NCBI GenBank assembly: GCA_027886175.1
Contig: JAJNNQ010000004.1
Location: 2,938,001-3,002,000 of the forward strand
Direction: 5' to 3'
Origin: Phylloscopus collybita
Lineage: Eukaryota; Chordata; Aves; Passeriformes; Phylloscopidae
DNA length: 64,000 nt
Part shown: piece by piece, positions 1 to 11,807 of the stretch
Position numbering within the stretch: position 1 is the stretch's first letter
How the letters are laid out: every line of letters begins with the position of its first letter
Made by a program: the position numbers and the translations under genes
The notes under the pieces: generated by a model
Told to the model about the DNA's origin: nothing
What the model saw: only the letters and a program-made list of their open reading frames with translations
The model's database searches: none

Positions 1-149
1 AGCCTGTCTTCAGTCCACAGGCAGATAATACAGAGGGAGACTCTTTGCCAAGAGATAGATGGAGGGGAAATGACTGAGAGGGAGTTTGCAGGACAGTTTG
101 TGCCTGGCACATTGGTTCTTGATTTCTGCTCTTGAGAGATGACAGACTC

Positions 150-560
150 GGTGGAGAAGGGAAGAGCACTAGATATTGGACAACTTGAGCAAGGCCTTCA
201 GCAAGGTGTACTCAACAGCCACACGTTGAGCTAATAGATGAGTGAGCTTGAAGGTGGACTGATCTCTGGGCTCTGACTTCAGTAGTCTGAGTCACCCCAT
301 CTCAGCCTTGGTTGGCAGAGAAGTGATATAATACTAGGGCAAGGCACTTTAGGATCATTCTTAAGATGGATGAGGGGAGAGACCAGAGCAAATCTGGAAA
401 TGGTACCAAGTAGGGAGAGTGGTGTATGTGCTGAAGGAGAGGACCACCCTTTGGAGGGGGCTTACCAGACTGGAGAAATGGGCTGCTGACAACCTGCAGT
501 ACAGCCTGGGCACATGCCTATGGCTGGTGATGGTGCAGGATGGTGCCCGTGGGCCGCTGA
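150..560 (+). mobile_element. Highly diverged CR1 LINE fragment
   Basis: Two stretches match the expected order of the CR1 reverse-transcriptase region. Around 180-225 there is a decayed form of the DFSKAFDTV segment. Around 367-500 a segment corresponds to DEG, a lost FADDTK site, and the following Leu/Trp-rich part. Many substitutions, indels and stops show an old copy. The boundaries are approximate. Confidence 0.5.
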
Positions 561-3500
561 GCAGCCCTGACAGCCTGATCCTGTTCCCCAGCTTGTCAGT
601 GTTCAAGGAGCAAACGCACACACACACAGGTCTGCATGGACAGTTTATCCAGAACCTGGCCTAGATCCCAGTGGCCTGCCCTGCTGTTGCCACCTAGACA
701 AGGGAACCCCAGAGATTTCCAGCTTCTGTTGCTGGTATCCAGACCTCTTCTCTTATGAGTGAGTCCATCTTGAAGTTCACTACTGTTCACACACATCTAT
801 CAAGCGTAGAGGATGCACTTAGAAAGAAGTAGGATTTAATGAGAGGGTGGGGCACTCAGCAATGATGAAGTGAGGGACTTGTACAGAGAAATACCCATGC
901 TAGAGGCCTGTTTATACAGAGCCAGCACTTTTGTCTACATTTTCCTCTGCTCTCCCATGTGTATTCCTTTCTGAGCCATTTTGGTCTTTCCTTTTTCCAT
1001 TGTTTTGTCTCTTCCCTAAGTATTACCTAATGACTTGCATGTTCCATCAATCCCTGTAAACACATGCCATAAGTTTTACTGAATCCTGAAGTGCTTTTCC
1101 CTGTGGATCCCATGAGTCCTACGCTCCTCCAGGCACTAAATTCCTTGAATCTGCAAGGTTTTTGGGAGGAGACGTTTCTTTTTTTGATTAATCCTGATGT
1201 GCTTCACACCAGGGATAATGGTCCAGTTGCTTAGTGAGTGATTATATTGTCATCTAAATAAATTACTATAAATTAGTGATTGAGAAATTAGGTTAGCTGA
1301 GATCCTCAGCAAGTCTTTGCCCATCAGAGCTGTGTGCAATCATGAATAGTCTGTTATCACCTAAGTTCTCAGTGCCTTGTTCCAGCCTGGGGATGAGGAT
1401 GCATCAGAGACCTTTTGGCTGCAGTCAGCTCCAAGGAGGGGAGGCATAGAGGTGGATTCTCAGAAGGGCACAAGGAGAGCCTCAAAGGCAACAGGCACAA
1501 GTTGCAGTACAGGACATTTCCAGGAGGTCAGGGGACTCTTTTCTTACCTGTGTGTTTATTGTGGGAATGAGACCCGTGTCTCCGCCCTGGAGATCTTCTA
1601 GCACTGGAGCAGTCTCATTTAGTTGTCCCTGCTGTGGGCTGGAAGTTGTGCTGTGTGTGTTCCAAAGATCTCTTTCAGCCAACATTCAGCAAGGATTCTG
1701 TGGTCTGGCTGTGTTTGAAGTTGTCTGTGTAATTTCTTACTGCCCATTACAACAGCTTTGTAATGAATTTCATAATAAAAAAAGTTAAAAAACAAACAAT
1801 CAAACCCCAAACCAAAAACAACAAAAAAGAAATTGTCTGTGTTATTTAAAAAAATAGATAAACATGACAGTTAAAAATTGTTGTTAATTTTGATTTTCTG
1901 TAGCCATGCATTTACACCCTAGTTGCAATGTCACCTCTTCAGTGCCTCTGTAGCTTGAGTATTCCCAGATTTGATTACAAAAGGTGTCCTACTCTGCCAT
2001 TTCCTCTGTTACGATTCAGAAGGTTCCCTAAAATGTTCAGCTTGCTTATCAGGCCTGAAGTGAAACTTGTGGCCCGGCTGGAAATTCTGCAGGTCCATAC
2101 TGGGTATGTTTGGTAGGACACACATAGGTGACTAACTTTCTGAAGTTGTTTTTCTGTTTTCAGGTTGAGAAATAGGCCTGTGGACATTAATTCTTTTTGT
2201 TTTGCCTGATGGGGGACAGAGGGTCATCCCAAAAGGACCTGTTAACCTGTCTCTCAACATTTGATGAAAAGCTTGGGTTGCCATGAGGAACAGTCCTGTC
2301 CTTCAGCTGTCTCTCTCACTCAGCATAATACTGTTGTCCTCCTCACTTGCAGGGTACTGAGGACACATTTTCAATGTGATACAGTGGTTAAGGTGTAACT
2401 CATTGAAATGTTCAATCTGTTGCTCAAAGCACCACTGTTTTTGCATGACGTCATTGCCATCTGAAGAATTAAGGATGCCAGCCACTAGAGATGAGCCTTA
2501 AGCATCGTACTTAATCTCAAGATGAACTATATGTGGCAAAACTTCAATCACCTATGCCTTTTTTAGACCTCTGACATTACCACTGCAGTGTGTTGTATTT
2601 GCTGATGTCTGTTGCAAAAACTACTGGTGATGCAGAACCTGACACAGTCCCACTCACACAGCAAATATGCACCCAGTACTTCATGTTGGTATATTACTCA
2701 CCAGCAGGAAGACACGAGGTCCCAAACACTCAGAAGACTCTGCAGCTATTGCCCTGAGAGCTGGTTCTGTCTGTCAAGATAGGCAGACTTGAGCTCAGCT
2801 TTTCCTAATAGAAGAAAAATCTGAAAAGCTGCTGTCTTTGGAGGCTGAAGGAGTTCCCCGTCTTGGTCTTAAGCTTTTGCTGACCTGCAAAGGCTGTATG
2901 GGGTGGTCCTCTGAGAAAGCTGAGTCTGTGGTCACAGGGACAGCACTGGAGAGCAGTGTAGCTTGCTGATTTGGCACAAGTTGGTTTGTATCGTGGGTGG
3001 CTTTTTGTTTTGAATAAATGTTTTAGAGACCAACATGACTGGATTCAACAGCCCAGAATAGTGAGCAGCTTAGGAGTGGGTGAACAGCTTCTTAGATTAT
3101 GGTTGCACATGAACTTAGCCTGCAGATCAGTGGGCAGGACTTTTGGCAGTGGCACTGAAAGCCTAGTTCCTCCACAAAAGCCATGCTGGAGGTGCCTTGT
3201 CAAATGGAGTAAGGTCCCTGGACCTTCCCTTTCACAACTGGAACACAAGGCAACTGCTGAGAAAAGACAGAGGCCTATTAGGATTTTCACAGCTGGAGAT
3301 GCAGTTACAACTGGAGCTTTGTTTACCACAGCTCTGACAAAGACATGCTTCTGGGAGTGTGAACACCTCCTTTCTGCTCTGTGTAGGCAGAAAGTCTCAC
3401 CTGTTTAATGTTGCTCAACAGTGGGCCACATCAGATAAGTAGTGGCTTCCCTTCTGCTTTGCCATGAGCATGCGGGGCAACCCTGTGGAGATCCATCATG

Positions 3501-4324
3501 GAAGGGAAATGGGTGGCACTGCCTCAGGGACTCCAGCACAGCACAGCATGTTGTCACTTGCACTGAGGTGCTTGCATGTGGTAAATCCTTTGGTGAACAG
3601 CAGCATGGGGCACAATCTGATGTGTGAAGCATGTGAAAGATTAATACATGGAGAGCCACCCTCAGCTGTGCATGATTAGAAGCTCCATGCCTGGCAGGTC
3701 TGGGTGCTCAGAGGGCAGCCTGGGGAACCCTCATGAGGGTACTGGGGCTCCTCCCTGAGGCTCTCAATAGTAGACTGAGATGATTCCCTGATGGGATGTG
3801 ATGAACACTTAAGGGAAAGTAGAGCTATGGTAAGGGATGCGCAAGGATGAAACAAAATGGTAGTTATTGATTAATAGACATTGTTTAATTTTTCTGTTGT
3901 GGGGTAGTCCTTGCAGGGTGGGTTGTGCTGTCAGTCCCATTTGCCCTTTCAACATTTCTGAGCAAGCCAAAATGAATACATTTTATGAAAATCCCAGAAT
4001 TTTTAAAAAAAGGAAAAACCAACCAAGCAAAAACACCCAAACCAAACCAAGCCTCAACTAGAAAAACCCAATCACAATAATCAAGACAGATATCTGACTG
4101 GAACCAATAGTTCAGCTACATACAAATTCACAACAGTTAACTTCCAATAGACTTTCATTTCAACATCCTACTCAGAAAGTTTTGCTAGTGGAGGGAAAGA
4201 GGAACAGAAGGAAACAAAATGTATATGGCCTTATTTGTACTGCTGACCCGTTTGAATCAAACCTGGAGCAAAACACAGGTCACTCATTCTGAGTTCCCGT
4301 ATCTCTTGGCTAAATATCCACAAG
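561..4324. other. Unique non-coding sequence
   Basis: No gene or recognisable interspersed repeat is visible. It holds A-rich simple sequence near 1780-1860 and 4000-4060. The longest frame (2971-3408, plus, 145 codons) has no domain, no helpful codon pattern and no splice context that I can support. Confidence 0.5.
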
Positions 4325-5507
4325 GTCTCATGTACAAGGTTCCCAGGGCAGGCCTCTGCTGCTACCTTGATTTCAGCAATGCTTTTTACACTGCCTCCCA
4401 TAACATCCTTGCAGGCAAGCTCAGGAAACGTGGGTTAGGTGAATGCAGAGTGAGCTGGATCAAGAACTGGCTGAAATGGCAGAGCTCAGAGGGTTGTGAC
4501 CAGCAGAATAGAATCCAGTTGGAGGCCTGTAGTGGTGGCATTCCCCAGGGACCAATACTGGGTCCAGTCTTACTCAGCTTGTTTATCAACAACTCGGATG
4601 AAGGGATGCATGAACCCTAAGCCAGTTTGCAGATGGAACAAAAACTGGGGAGGAGCTGACACACCTGAAGGCTTTGCTGCCACTCAGAGGGACCTTGATA
4701 AGCTGGAGAGTTGGGCAGAGAGAAACCTGATGGGGTTTAACAAGGGTGAGTTTAGAGTCCTGCACCTGGGGAGGAACAAGCCCAGGCACCAGTACAGGCT
4801 GGGGGTGACCTGCTGGAAAGCAGCTCTGTGGAGAAGAACCTGGGGGTCCTGATGGACCACGAGCTGTCCAGGAGCCAGCAGTGGCCTTGCAGCCAGGAGG
4901 GCCAGTGGGATCCTGGGGAGCATTGGGAAGAGTGTGGCCAGCAGGCCAAGGAAGGTGGTTGTTCCCCTCCACTCCAGTGAGGCACATCTGGAGTGCTGTG
5001 TCCGGGTCTGGGCTCATCAGTATGACAGAGACAAGGAGCTACTGGGGAGAGTCCAATGGAGATTCACTAAGATGATAAGGGGTCTGGAGCATCTCTCTTA
5101 CAGGAAGACAGAAAGAGAAAATGAGAGCTGGGCCTGTTTAGTCTGGAGAAGAGAAGACTGAGAAGGGATCTCATCAATGCATACAATTATCTCCAAGGCA
5201 GATGCCCAGAGGATGACACCAGACTCTTCTCAGCACTGCCAGCAACAGAACAAGCGTTAATGGCCATAACCATAACACAAGAAATTCCACCTCAACACAA
5301 GGAGGAATTTCTTTACATTAAGGGTGGCAGAGCACTGGAACAGGCTGCCCAGGGAGGCCTTGGAATCTCCCTCTCTGGAGACATTCAAAACTGACTGGAC
5401 ATGTTCCTGTGACACCTGCTTGGGGTGACCCTGCTTTGGCAGGGAGCTGGACTGGATGATCTTTTGAGATCCCTTCCAACCCTAAAAAAATATCTGTGAT
5501 TCTGTAA
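4325..5507 (+). mobile_element. CR1 LINE, 5'-truncated, degenerate
   Basis: The fragment begins in the reverse-transcriptase domain with LDFSNAFYTASH (motif A; the usual second Asp is now Tyr) and GGIPQGPILGP (motif B). The expected FADD catalytic site at about 4627 is broken by frameshift. The downstream ORF2 end (LGRNKPRHQYRLG) and the CR1 3' UTR follow. The copy ends at about 5475-5507 with a TTCCAACC-type tail and a single ATTCTGT remnant. It cannot be active. Confidence 0.92.
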
Positions 5508-7829
5508 AGGCTGGGTAGTCAGGAATTAGCTAGTGTTCATTCCACATAACAGTAGCCTGACCAGTCCATGCACATGGGTTTTGGGCAAGGAACAGGTGTT
5601 GAAACCTGGCTTTGCTAGTTCCCCTTGTGCTGGAACAGCCTTATTTAAATGCAAAGTGAAGAAGCTCCTACAAGGTCCTTCTTACTCACTAAAGAGACAG
5701 TCATCTGACAAATGTGCCTCAGTACCAGAACCATAATTTTACTGGGGTTTTGATGAAGGCTCTTATCTACAACCATGGTCAACAGCTGCAACTCTGCCTT
5801 AGCATCCTCGTGGTGGAGTCTGGACAGCTGCTGCCTGTTTTGATTCCTGAGTACAAGTGCAGGATAGAAATGAGTCACCCTTTCCATCTTTCCTCCACAC
5901 TGCTGCATCTGTCAGGGAATGTGGCACTGTCTGCACTGGATTCCCATCTCAGCAGAAAGGGAGCCAGGAGTGCTGCACAGCCTGCCTGAGATTTGGACAG
6001 TGAGTTGGGAATGAGTGCTTTTTCCTCTTCACTGAATGCTGTAGGGACATGACTGGGGGCTGTCTGCCACCCCAAGGGACACAAAAAACTCTCCTAGCTC
6101 ACAGATCAGCAGAGATTTGGGCAGAGAGACAAATAAAGGTCTGACTTTCTTTCTGTATTTTTTGGATAACTTGTGTGGAGCCTGCTTGCTTGCCCTAGGG
6201 TGAATTTTGCAGAGCAAATATCCTGATACCAAAAATACACCACATGCTATGTACCACAGCTAGTAGACAGGTATAGACAAACAAGATATTTAGAGTCTGA
6301 AACTCAGATGATAAAATACTAGATGATTAGCAAAGTAATTTTACTCCATTTGTAACAAATATGCTCATTTGCATGAGGAGTGTAATGAACGTAGATTAGA
6401 TGAAACAAAAGCACAGAGATTGGGCAGTTTTTCCTCTTTTATGCAAAGACTATAATTAGTCTGTATTTTGAGATGTGATGGTTTGAAAATATCTTAGCTG
6501 AATACAGAGCAAGTGTAACTTCCCTGGAAGTGTTTCACCTGCTGTTAGATGCTTAAATTGAATTGCTGGATTCTTTTCATCAGACCAATTAGATTATCTT
6601 ACATTTTTACATGTGATGTGCTCCCCCCCAACCCCCACCCCAACATATAGTTTCCCTGGAATGGGCTTTTTAATAGAGCCTTGCTTATTAGAAATTAGAG
6701 GCATTTTGCACATAGTGCCAAGAGACCCCTAACTTGCAAATCATTTCCAGCTGCCATCACTGAAATCTCTTACTTGCCTGATGCTGTATTGCTTGAGGTG
6801 TATGAAGCACTCTTAGAAAATAAAGATCAAATCAGTTTAATTCTTCATTTGAAATGTCAGTGTCATGCTGCTTTTATGTAAGCATATGCATATTGAGTAT
6901 TATTTTATGAGTGTAATTGCCTTAAGTGCTGTTGATCATGCAAAGAGAATGGTGCATTTTCTAATTCAAGGGTATCAGAGATCCAGATCCTGAAAATGCT
7001 TAAGCATGTGGAGAAGGCCTCAAAGGATGACACAGACATCATCCATCTACTCTTATGTTCAATTCTGCATTTAGCAGACTGGTACTAGGAGAGGCACTGT
7101 GCATCTTATCCCTGAGCAGTTCTGGTCTTTGGAGGGGGAGACTTGGCAGGAGAGGAGAAGTGGTGAGAACAATTACAGGCAGAAAAAGAGCAGTGTGGAT
7201 AGAGTGTTTGGAATCAGATGGAAGTAGCCAGATGGGACATAGAAAACACCAGGAAGACGAATGAACAGAGGAAAAAGAGGAAGACCAAAATAAGTAAATA
7301 TAGTGTCAGGTAGTGATCCTTCAACTTATTGGTGGCAATATGAAAAAGCTAGGTTGAAATCTGTTTTCAGTGTGTTTCTTGAGGGCTTGTGACTAACTTC
7401 AATCCACTCTGTTTTTGAATTGAAGTGCAAAGAAAACTAAAGGCGGCTTGAAAACATGGACAAAATTACCAGTGCTGGAAAATTAGTCTAGTTTGAAGAC
7501 CAGTAGACCTAAGAACTGTCAGTTAAAACTCCCTACTCTTACTGAGAATTTCCCTCTTCATCTCATGGAACATTCGTTCTGTTCCACACTGGACAATTTC
7601 TTATGAGCAGTATCCCACAGTACAATATTACAGTGCTGGGATCTCATGTTTAGCCTTACTTGCTGACTAGAAAGCACTTCATGGAATCCTGTCATGATGA
7701 CCCTCTGTGCAGCTTCAGACCTGCACAGAGCAATGTGCCTTGATGTAATGGAGGTAATACTGGATTTTACCCCAATATGTTTTTCGAGGGTCCAGCCCTG
7801 TTCAGAGTACTGGCTTAATAATAATTAGT
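5508..7829. other. Unique non-coding sequence
   Basis: No gene or clear repeat is seen. An ATTTGCAT octamer occurs near 6368. The region 6240-7000 is AT-rich and repeat-free. Confidence 0.5.
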
Positions 7830-8560
7830 GAGACAACATGATCGGGTGTGTCTGAAAACTCAGGAAGGTTTAATAAAATAATGAAAATAATACAAGACAG
7901 CAAAGAAGATCAAAGCCAAGCACAGTGTTGTTGCAATACGATACAAATAAACAACACTCTCATGCTGAGATGTCCAAGGAAAAAAAGGGGCAGTTTATTT
8001 ACAGACCTTGACATTTATAGAATTTTAAGAGAGACCATGGATTGGAGGATGAAAATTGTCCTCTCTAACTACACTGGTCAAACCAACAGTCCATCAATTC
8101 TCTCCTCCTACAGAAAGGAATGCAAAACTATCATTGTTTACATGCAAAGTGCGTGAGAAACTCCACCACAAAAAGTAAAACATCAGAAGGCTTTAGCAGA
8201 ACTTTAGAAAAACAGAGCGAGACAGTGTAAGGACAGATCCTGCACCTGCTACAGCACCCCGAGAATGCCACAAGATCTTGGTTCTGTCACCTTTTCTGCC
8301 TAATAGTCGGGGATGGATCTATTGGCAAACTTCCAATAGGAAGGGGTACAGCTTTTGACAGACAGTAACAAGGGCCAACAGGTACTCCCCTCCTGGCACT
8401 GAGCCAATTACAGAAAAACACAGAACTTGCTGGCTAAACTTTCTAAAATGTCCAAAGGGAAACCGAGACCCTTTCCTTATACAGAACTACCCACTTGGGA
8501 GTCGGGGTGCATTACTACGAGGTAGAAAGACAGTGCAAGAAGGACACGGACCTAAGCAGA
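7830..8560 (-). mobile_element. Probable LTR-type avian repeat
   Basis: The block resembles a repeat that I associate with passerine genomes. On the minus strand it has a TATAAGG box (about 8475-8485) followed about 480 bp later by an AATAAA (about 7995), the order expected inside an LTR. No clean TG/CA ends or target duplication were found, and the edges are approximate. A plus-strand 102-codon frame inside it is not a gene. Confidence 0.45.
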
Positions 8561-8564
8561 TCCA

Positions 8565-8998
8565 CCTAGTGAATGCAGAGGAGAGCCACAAAAGTGATCA
8601 GAGGGCTGGATGGGCCGTAGGAGGGCAGGATGAGGGAATTCAGGCTGTTCAGCTTGGAGAAGAAAAACCTCCTAGAAGACTTACAGCACTATCCAGTACT
8701 TAAAGGGAGTTTATAAGAAAGATTGGGACAAACATTTTAGTAGGACCCACAGCAATGGTTTTAATCTACAGGAAGGTAGATTTAGAATTAGGAAAAAAAT
8801 CTTTACTGTGAGGGTAGTGCTCAGAGAAGCTGTGGATGCCCCATTCCTGGTAGCAATCAAGGCCAGGCTGGGTTGAGTTCTGAGCAATCTGGTCTAGTGA
8901 AATGTGTCCTGGCCCATGGAAGGGGGTTGGAACTAGATCACCTTCGAGATCCCTTTTAACTTAAAACATTCTATGATTCTAGATTCTATGATTCTATG
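8565..8998 (+). mobile_element. CR1 LINE 3' UTR fragment
   Basis: The segment follows the CR1 3' region in order: the GGCTGGA/CTGTTCAGC part, then GTAGATTTAGA, GTGGATGCCCCA, GGGGGTTGGAACTAGAT, and a terminal ATTCTATG array at about 8970-8998. It is 5'-truncated and non-coding. Confidence 0.93.
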
Positions 8999-9210
8999 AG
9001 ATTTAGACTAGATATAAGGAAGAAGTACTTCATGATAAGGCTGGTGAAATACAGGCACAGGTTTCCCAGGGAGGTGGTGGATGCCCCATTCCTGGAAATG
9101 TTCAAGGCCAGGTTGGACAGGTCTCTGACCTACCTGATAGAGTTGAAGATGTCCCTGTTTACTGCAGGGGTCTTGGGCTACAGGCTCTTTGAAGATGTCT
9201 TACGAGCCAG
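8998..9210 (+). mobile_element. Second CR1 fragment abutting the first
   Basis: Directly after the ATTCTATG array a second copy of the same CR1 interval begins (GATTTAGACTAGATATAAGG, then the GTGGTGGATGCCCCATTCC part). It fades out near 9210 without its own terminal array. The 87-codon frame at 8996-9259 is a by-product. Confidence 0.85.
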
Positions 9211-10522
9211 ATCTTTCTATAATGTTATGAAAAGCAGGAATAGGGTGGGAAAGCTGTAAATGGAATGTACAAATATCCATAGACATTGCGCCCTGAGCGT
9301 TGCTGGAATTGATAGTACAGAGCAATTTTGTTTTTCATGCATGAATGTGTTACAAAACACTCATTTTCTGGCTCCTACTTCACAGACCTTCTTGCTCCCT
9401 CAAGGTAACATCTCAAGAAAGGTACTGTCACAGCTTGCGAAGGAAGGAGGGAAGCTTGTTTTAAGAAGGATGAAGGCAAAATTCTACGAAGTGGTTGAGA
9501 ATTTTCATTGCTTTTTAGAGAGAATTTTACTGGTGAAAGAAAAACACAGTAAAATCTGTGAATAGATATATATCTAGAAATACTTATTTTCTGAACACAG
9601 CCTCTTACAGGAACCTGCAAGAACCACCCGAAGTGGAAGACAGCAGCTGAATTTTCTTACTTAGCTTGTTTCTGTGTCATCACCTCTACCTTTCAGACAA
9701 CTTCTACCCTCTCTTGCTTTAACTACTGCAACTGCTGAGTCCTTGCACTACTCAGCTGCACACAAGCCAGCTTGTGGGAACATCACTATCGTGTGGCACT
9801 TCAGGGTGCATCTCACAACTTTATGCATGCCTTTCTGTGTATGTGTTTGTCCATCTGCTTCATTTCACATACCTATGTTGAGAGAAACAAAACTGTTTCA
9901 AGAGTGTAAAAGTTGTTTTAGATTAGTAGTGCTGTGCCACTACTTTCACAGGGCAGTTACAGCCTTGTTGGTATGTAGACAAATGGGGAAGGGGAAAGTT
10001 TCTGGGATTCTACTCCTTTAAATGACAAATTAAATTTTTTACCAAATTTAATGACAGAGATCAAACTTGTCCTCTTCTACATGCTGCTCCATAACTGCTG
10101 TCTGTTGTGTGAAATAACACTTAGAAAAACATGAGTATTTCAGTCTGGTAACTGATAAGGCTGACAGTATACTATGGCATGGAAACTGCAGCTGGTCTAG
10201 CTCTGATCCTGCAGGAAGCATGAGGAGGACAAAGAGGGAACACTTAGTCTATCTTTTCTTTTGCTGTGCAATGTATTCACAGAAAATGAGCTTCTACCCA
10301 TGCTCAGCTTCCCCAGTCCAGGCTGAAATCACAGCACTAATTTTATGGTTAGAGGTAAAACTTGGAGTTCAGTCACAAAATGGGACAGAAAACTGGCAGT
10401 GGCAGGTTTTTCTCCAGAGCCCTCTGATTACAGCTTCAATATGGCCAAGATGAGGGGACAATTGCCTGAGTCCCTCCAGCTCTAAGTAGTCGGGAGCTTT
10501 AAATTTACTATGCTTTTTCCCT
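9211..10522. other. Unique non-coding sequence
   Basis: Nothing gene-like is seen. Short open frames lack coding features. Confidence 0.5.
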
Positions 10523-11807
10523 TGTAGTGGTTTGATCCTGGCTGGATGCCAGGCTCCCGCCAAAGGCACTCTCTCACTCCTCTCCAGCAGGGGAGAGAGA
10601 AACAGGGGAGAGAAATTATAACAAAAGGTTCATCAGTTGAGATGAGGATTGGGAGAGATCACTCACCAAATACCATCACAGCAAAACTGACTCATCTTGA
10701 GGATATTAATCGAATTTATTACTAGCAAAATCAGAGCAGGATAATGAGAAATAAAATATTAAAAAAAAAAAATCTTCTCCTCCTCTCCCCCTGTCCCTTC
10801 TCAGCTCCACCTCCTTCCCTAGAGGAGCAGGGGGACAGGGAATGGGGGTGATTTCATTGCACATTGTTTCTGCTGCTGTTCAGGGACAAGTGTTGTTCCC
10901 CTGCTCCAGTGTGGCATCCCTCTAACTGGAGACAGTTCTCCATGAACTGCTGCAACGTGGGTCATTCTTACACAGGTCCTTCAGTCACGGTCTGCTCCAG
11001 TGTGAATTCCCCACAAGGTCACAAGTCTTACCAGGACACCTGCTCCAGCTCCTCTCTCCATGGGTCTGCAGGTCCCTGTTAGGAGCTTGTTCTAGTATGG
11101 GCCTCCCAGAGGGTCACAGCCTCCTGCAGGCATCCACCTGGTCCAGTGTGGGGCTCCTCCATGGGCTGTGGGTGGATCTCTGCATTCCCCCTGGATCCCC
11201 AAGGGCTGTGGGTGGATCTCTGCATTCCCCCTGGATCCCCAAGGGCTGTGGGTGGATCTCTTCATCCCCTGTGGATCCCCAAGGGCTGTGGGTGGATCTC
11301 TGCATTCCCCCTGGATCCCCAAGGGCTGTGGGTGGATCTCTGCATCCCCTGTGGATCCCCAAGGGCTGTGGGTGGATCTCTGCTGCCCCAGTGGATTTCC
11401 ATGGGCTGTGGGTGGATCTCTGCATTCCCTGTGGATCCCCAAAGGCTGCAGGGGCACAGCTGCTGCACCATGTTCTGCACCATGGCCTGCAGAGGAATCT
11501 CAGCTCTGGAGCCTGGAGCACCTCCTGCCCCTCCTTCTCCACTGACCTTGGTGTGTGCAGAGCTGTTTGTCTCTCATATTCTCATGCCACTCTTCTCTAG
11601 CCACAGCTGCATCTGCAGTAACTTTTTTTCTTTTTCCTCCTTTCTTTGCTTTCCTATGTTATCGTAGAGGCTTTACCACAATTCTTGGCTGTCTCAGCCT
11701 GACCAGTGGCAGGTCCATGCTGAGGCCATTTGGCATTGGCTCTGTTGGACATAGGACCACTCTTGTAGACCCCCAACACTGAAGCCTGTCCACACAAACC
11801 TGATACA
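10523..11807 (-). mobile_element. Solo LTR of an endogenous retrovirus, about 1.28 kb
   Basis: Read on the minus strand the element starts TGTATCAGGTTTGTG and ends CCACTACA, giving TG...CA termini. Its interior matches an LTR family that I recognise as abundant in birds, including the AATAAATT signal near 10700 and the TTTTATTTCTCATTA block. No gag, pol or env sequence flanks it, so it is a solo LTR. The flanking 5-mers (TCCCT and ACCCC) do not form a clear target duplication. It carries an internal 40-bp tandem array. Confidence 0.82.
11163..11450. repeat. 40-bp minisatellite inside the LTR, about 7 units
   Basis: The unit beginning GGGCTGTGGGTGGATCTC recurs at 11163, 11203, 11243, 11283, 11323, 11363 and 11403, with a degraded eighth copy at 11443. 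Units 1, 2 and 4 are identical over 40 bp. Units 3, 5, 6 and 7 differ in the second half. Because 40 is not divisible by 3, every frame cycles through the same 40-residue pattern, so all frames stay open on both strands. Confidence 0.97.

Noticed and set aside
2971..3408. 145-codon plus-strand frame
   Set aside because: No recognisable domain, signal or splice context; its length is within chance expectation for a 64-kb window.
4219..4620. Reverse-transcriptase-like frame as a host gene
   Set aside because: It is the decayed CR1 ORF2 with a substituted motif A and a broken catalytic site.
11092..11667. Five or more overlapping frames of 70-173 codons on both strands
   Set aside because: They are produced by the 40-bp minisatellite in the LTR; the same 40-residue pattern appears in each frame.
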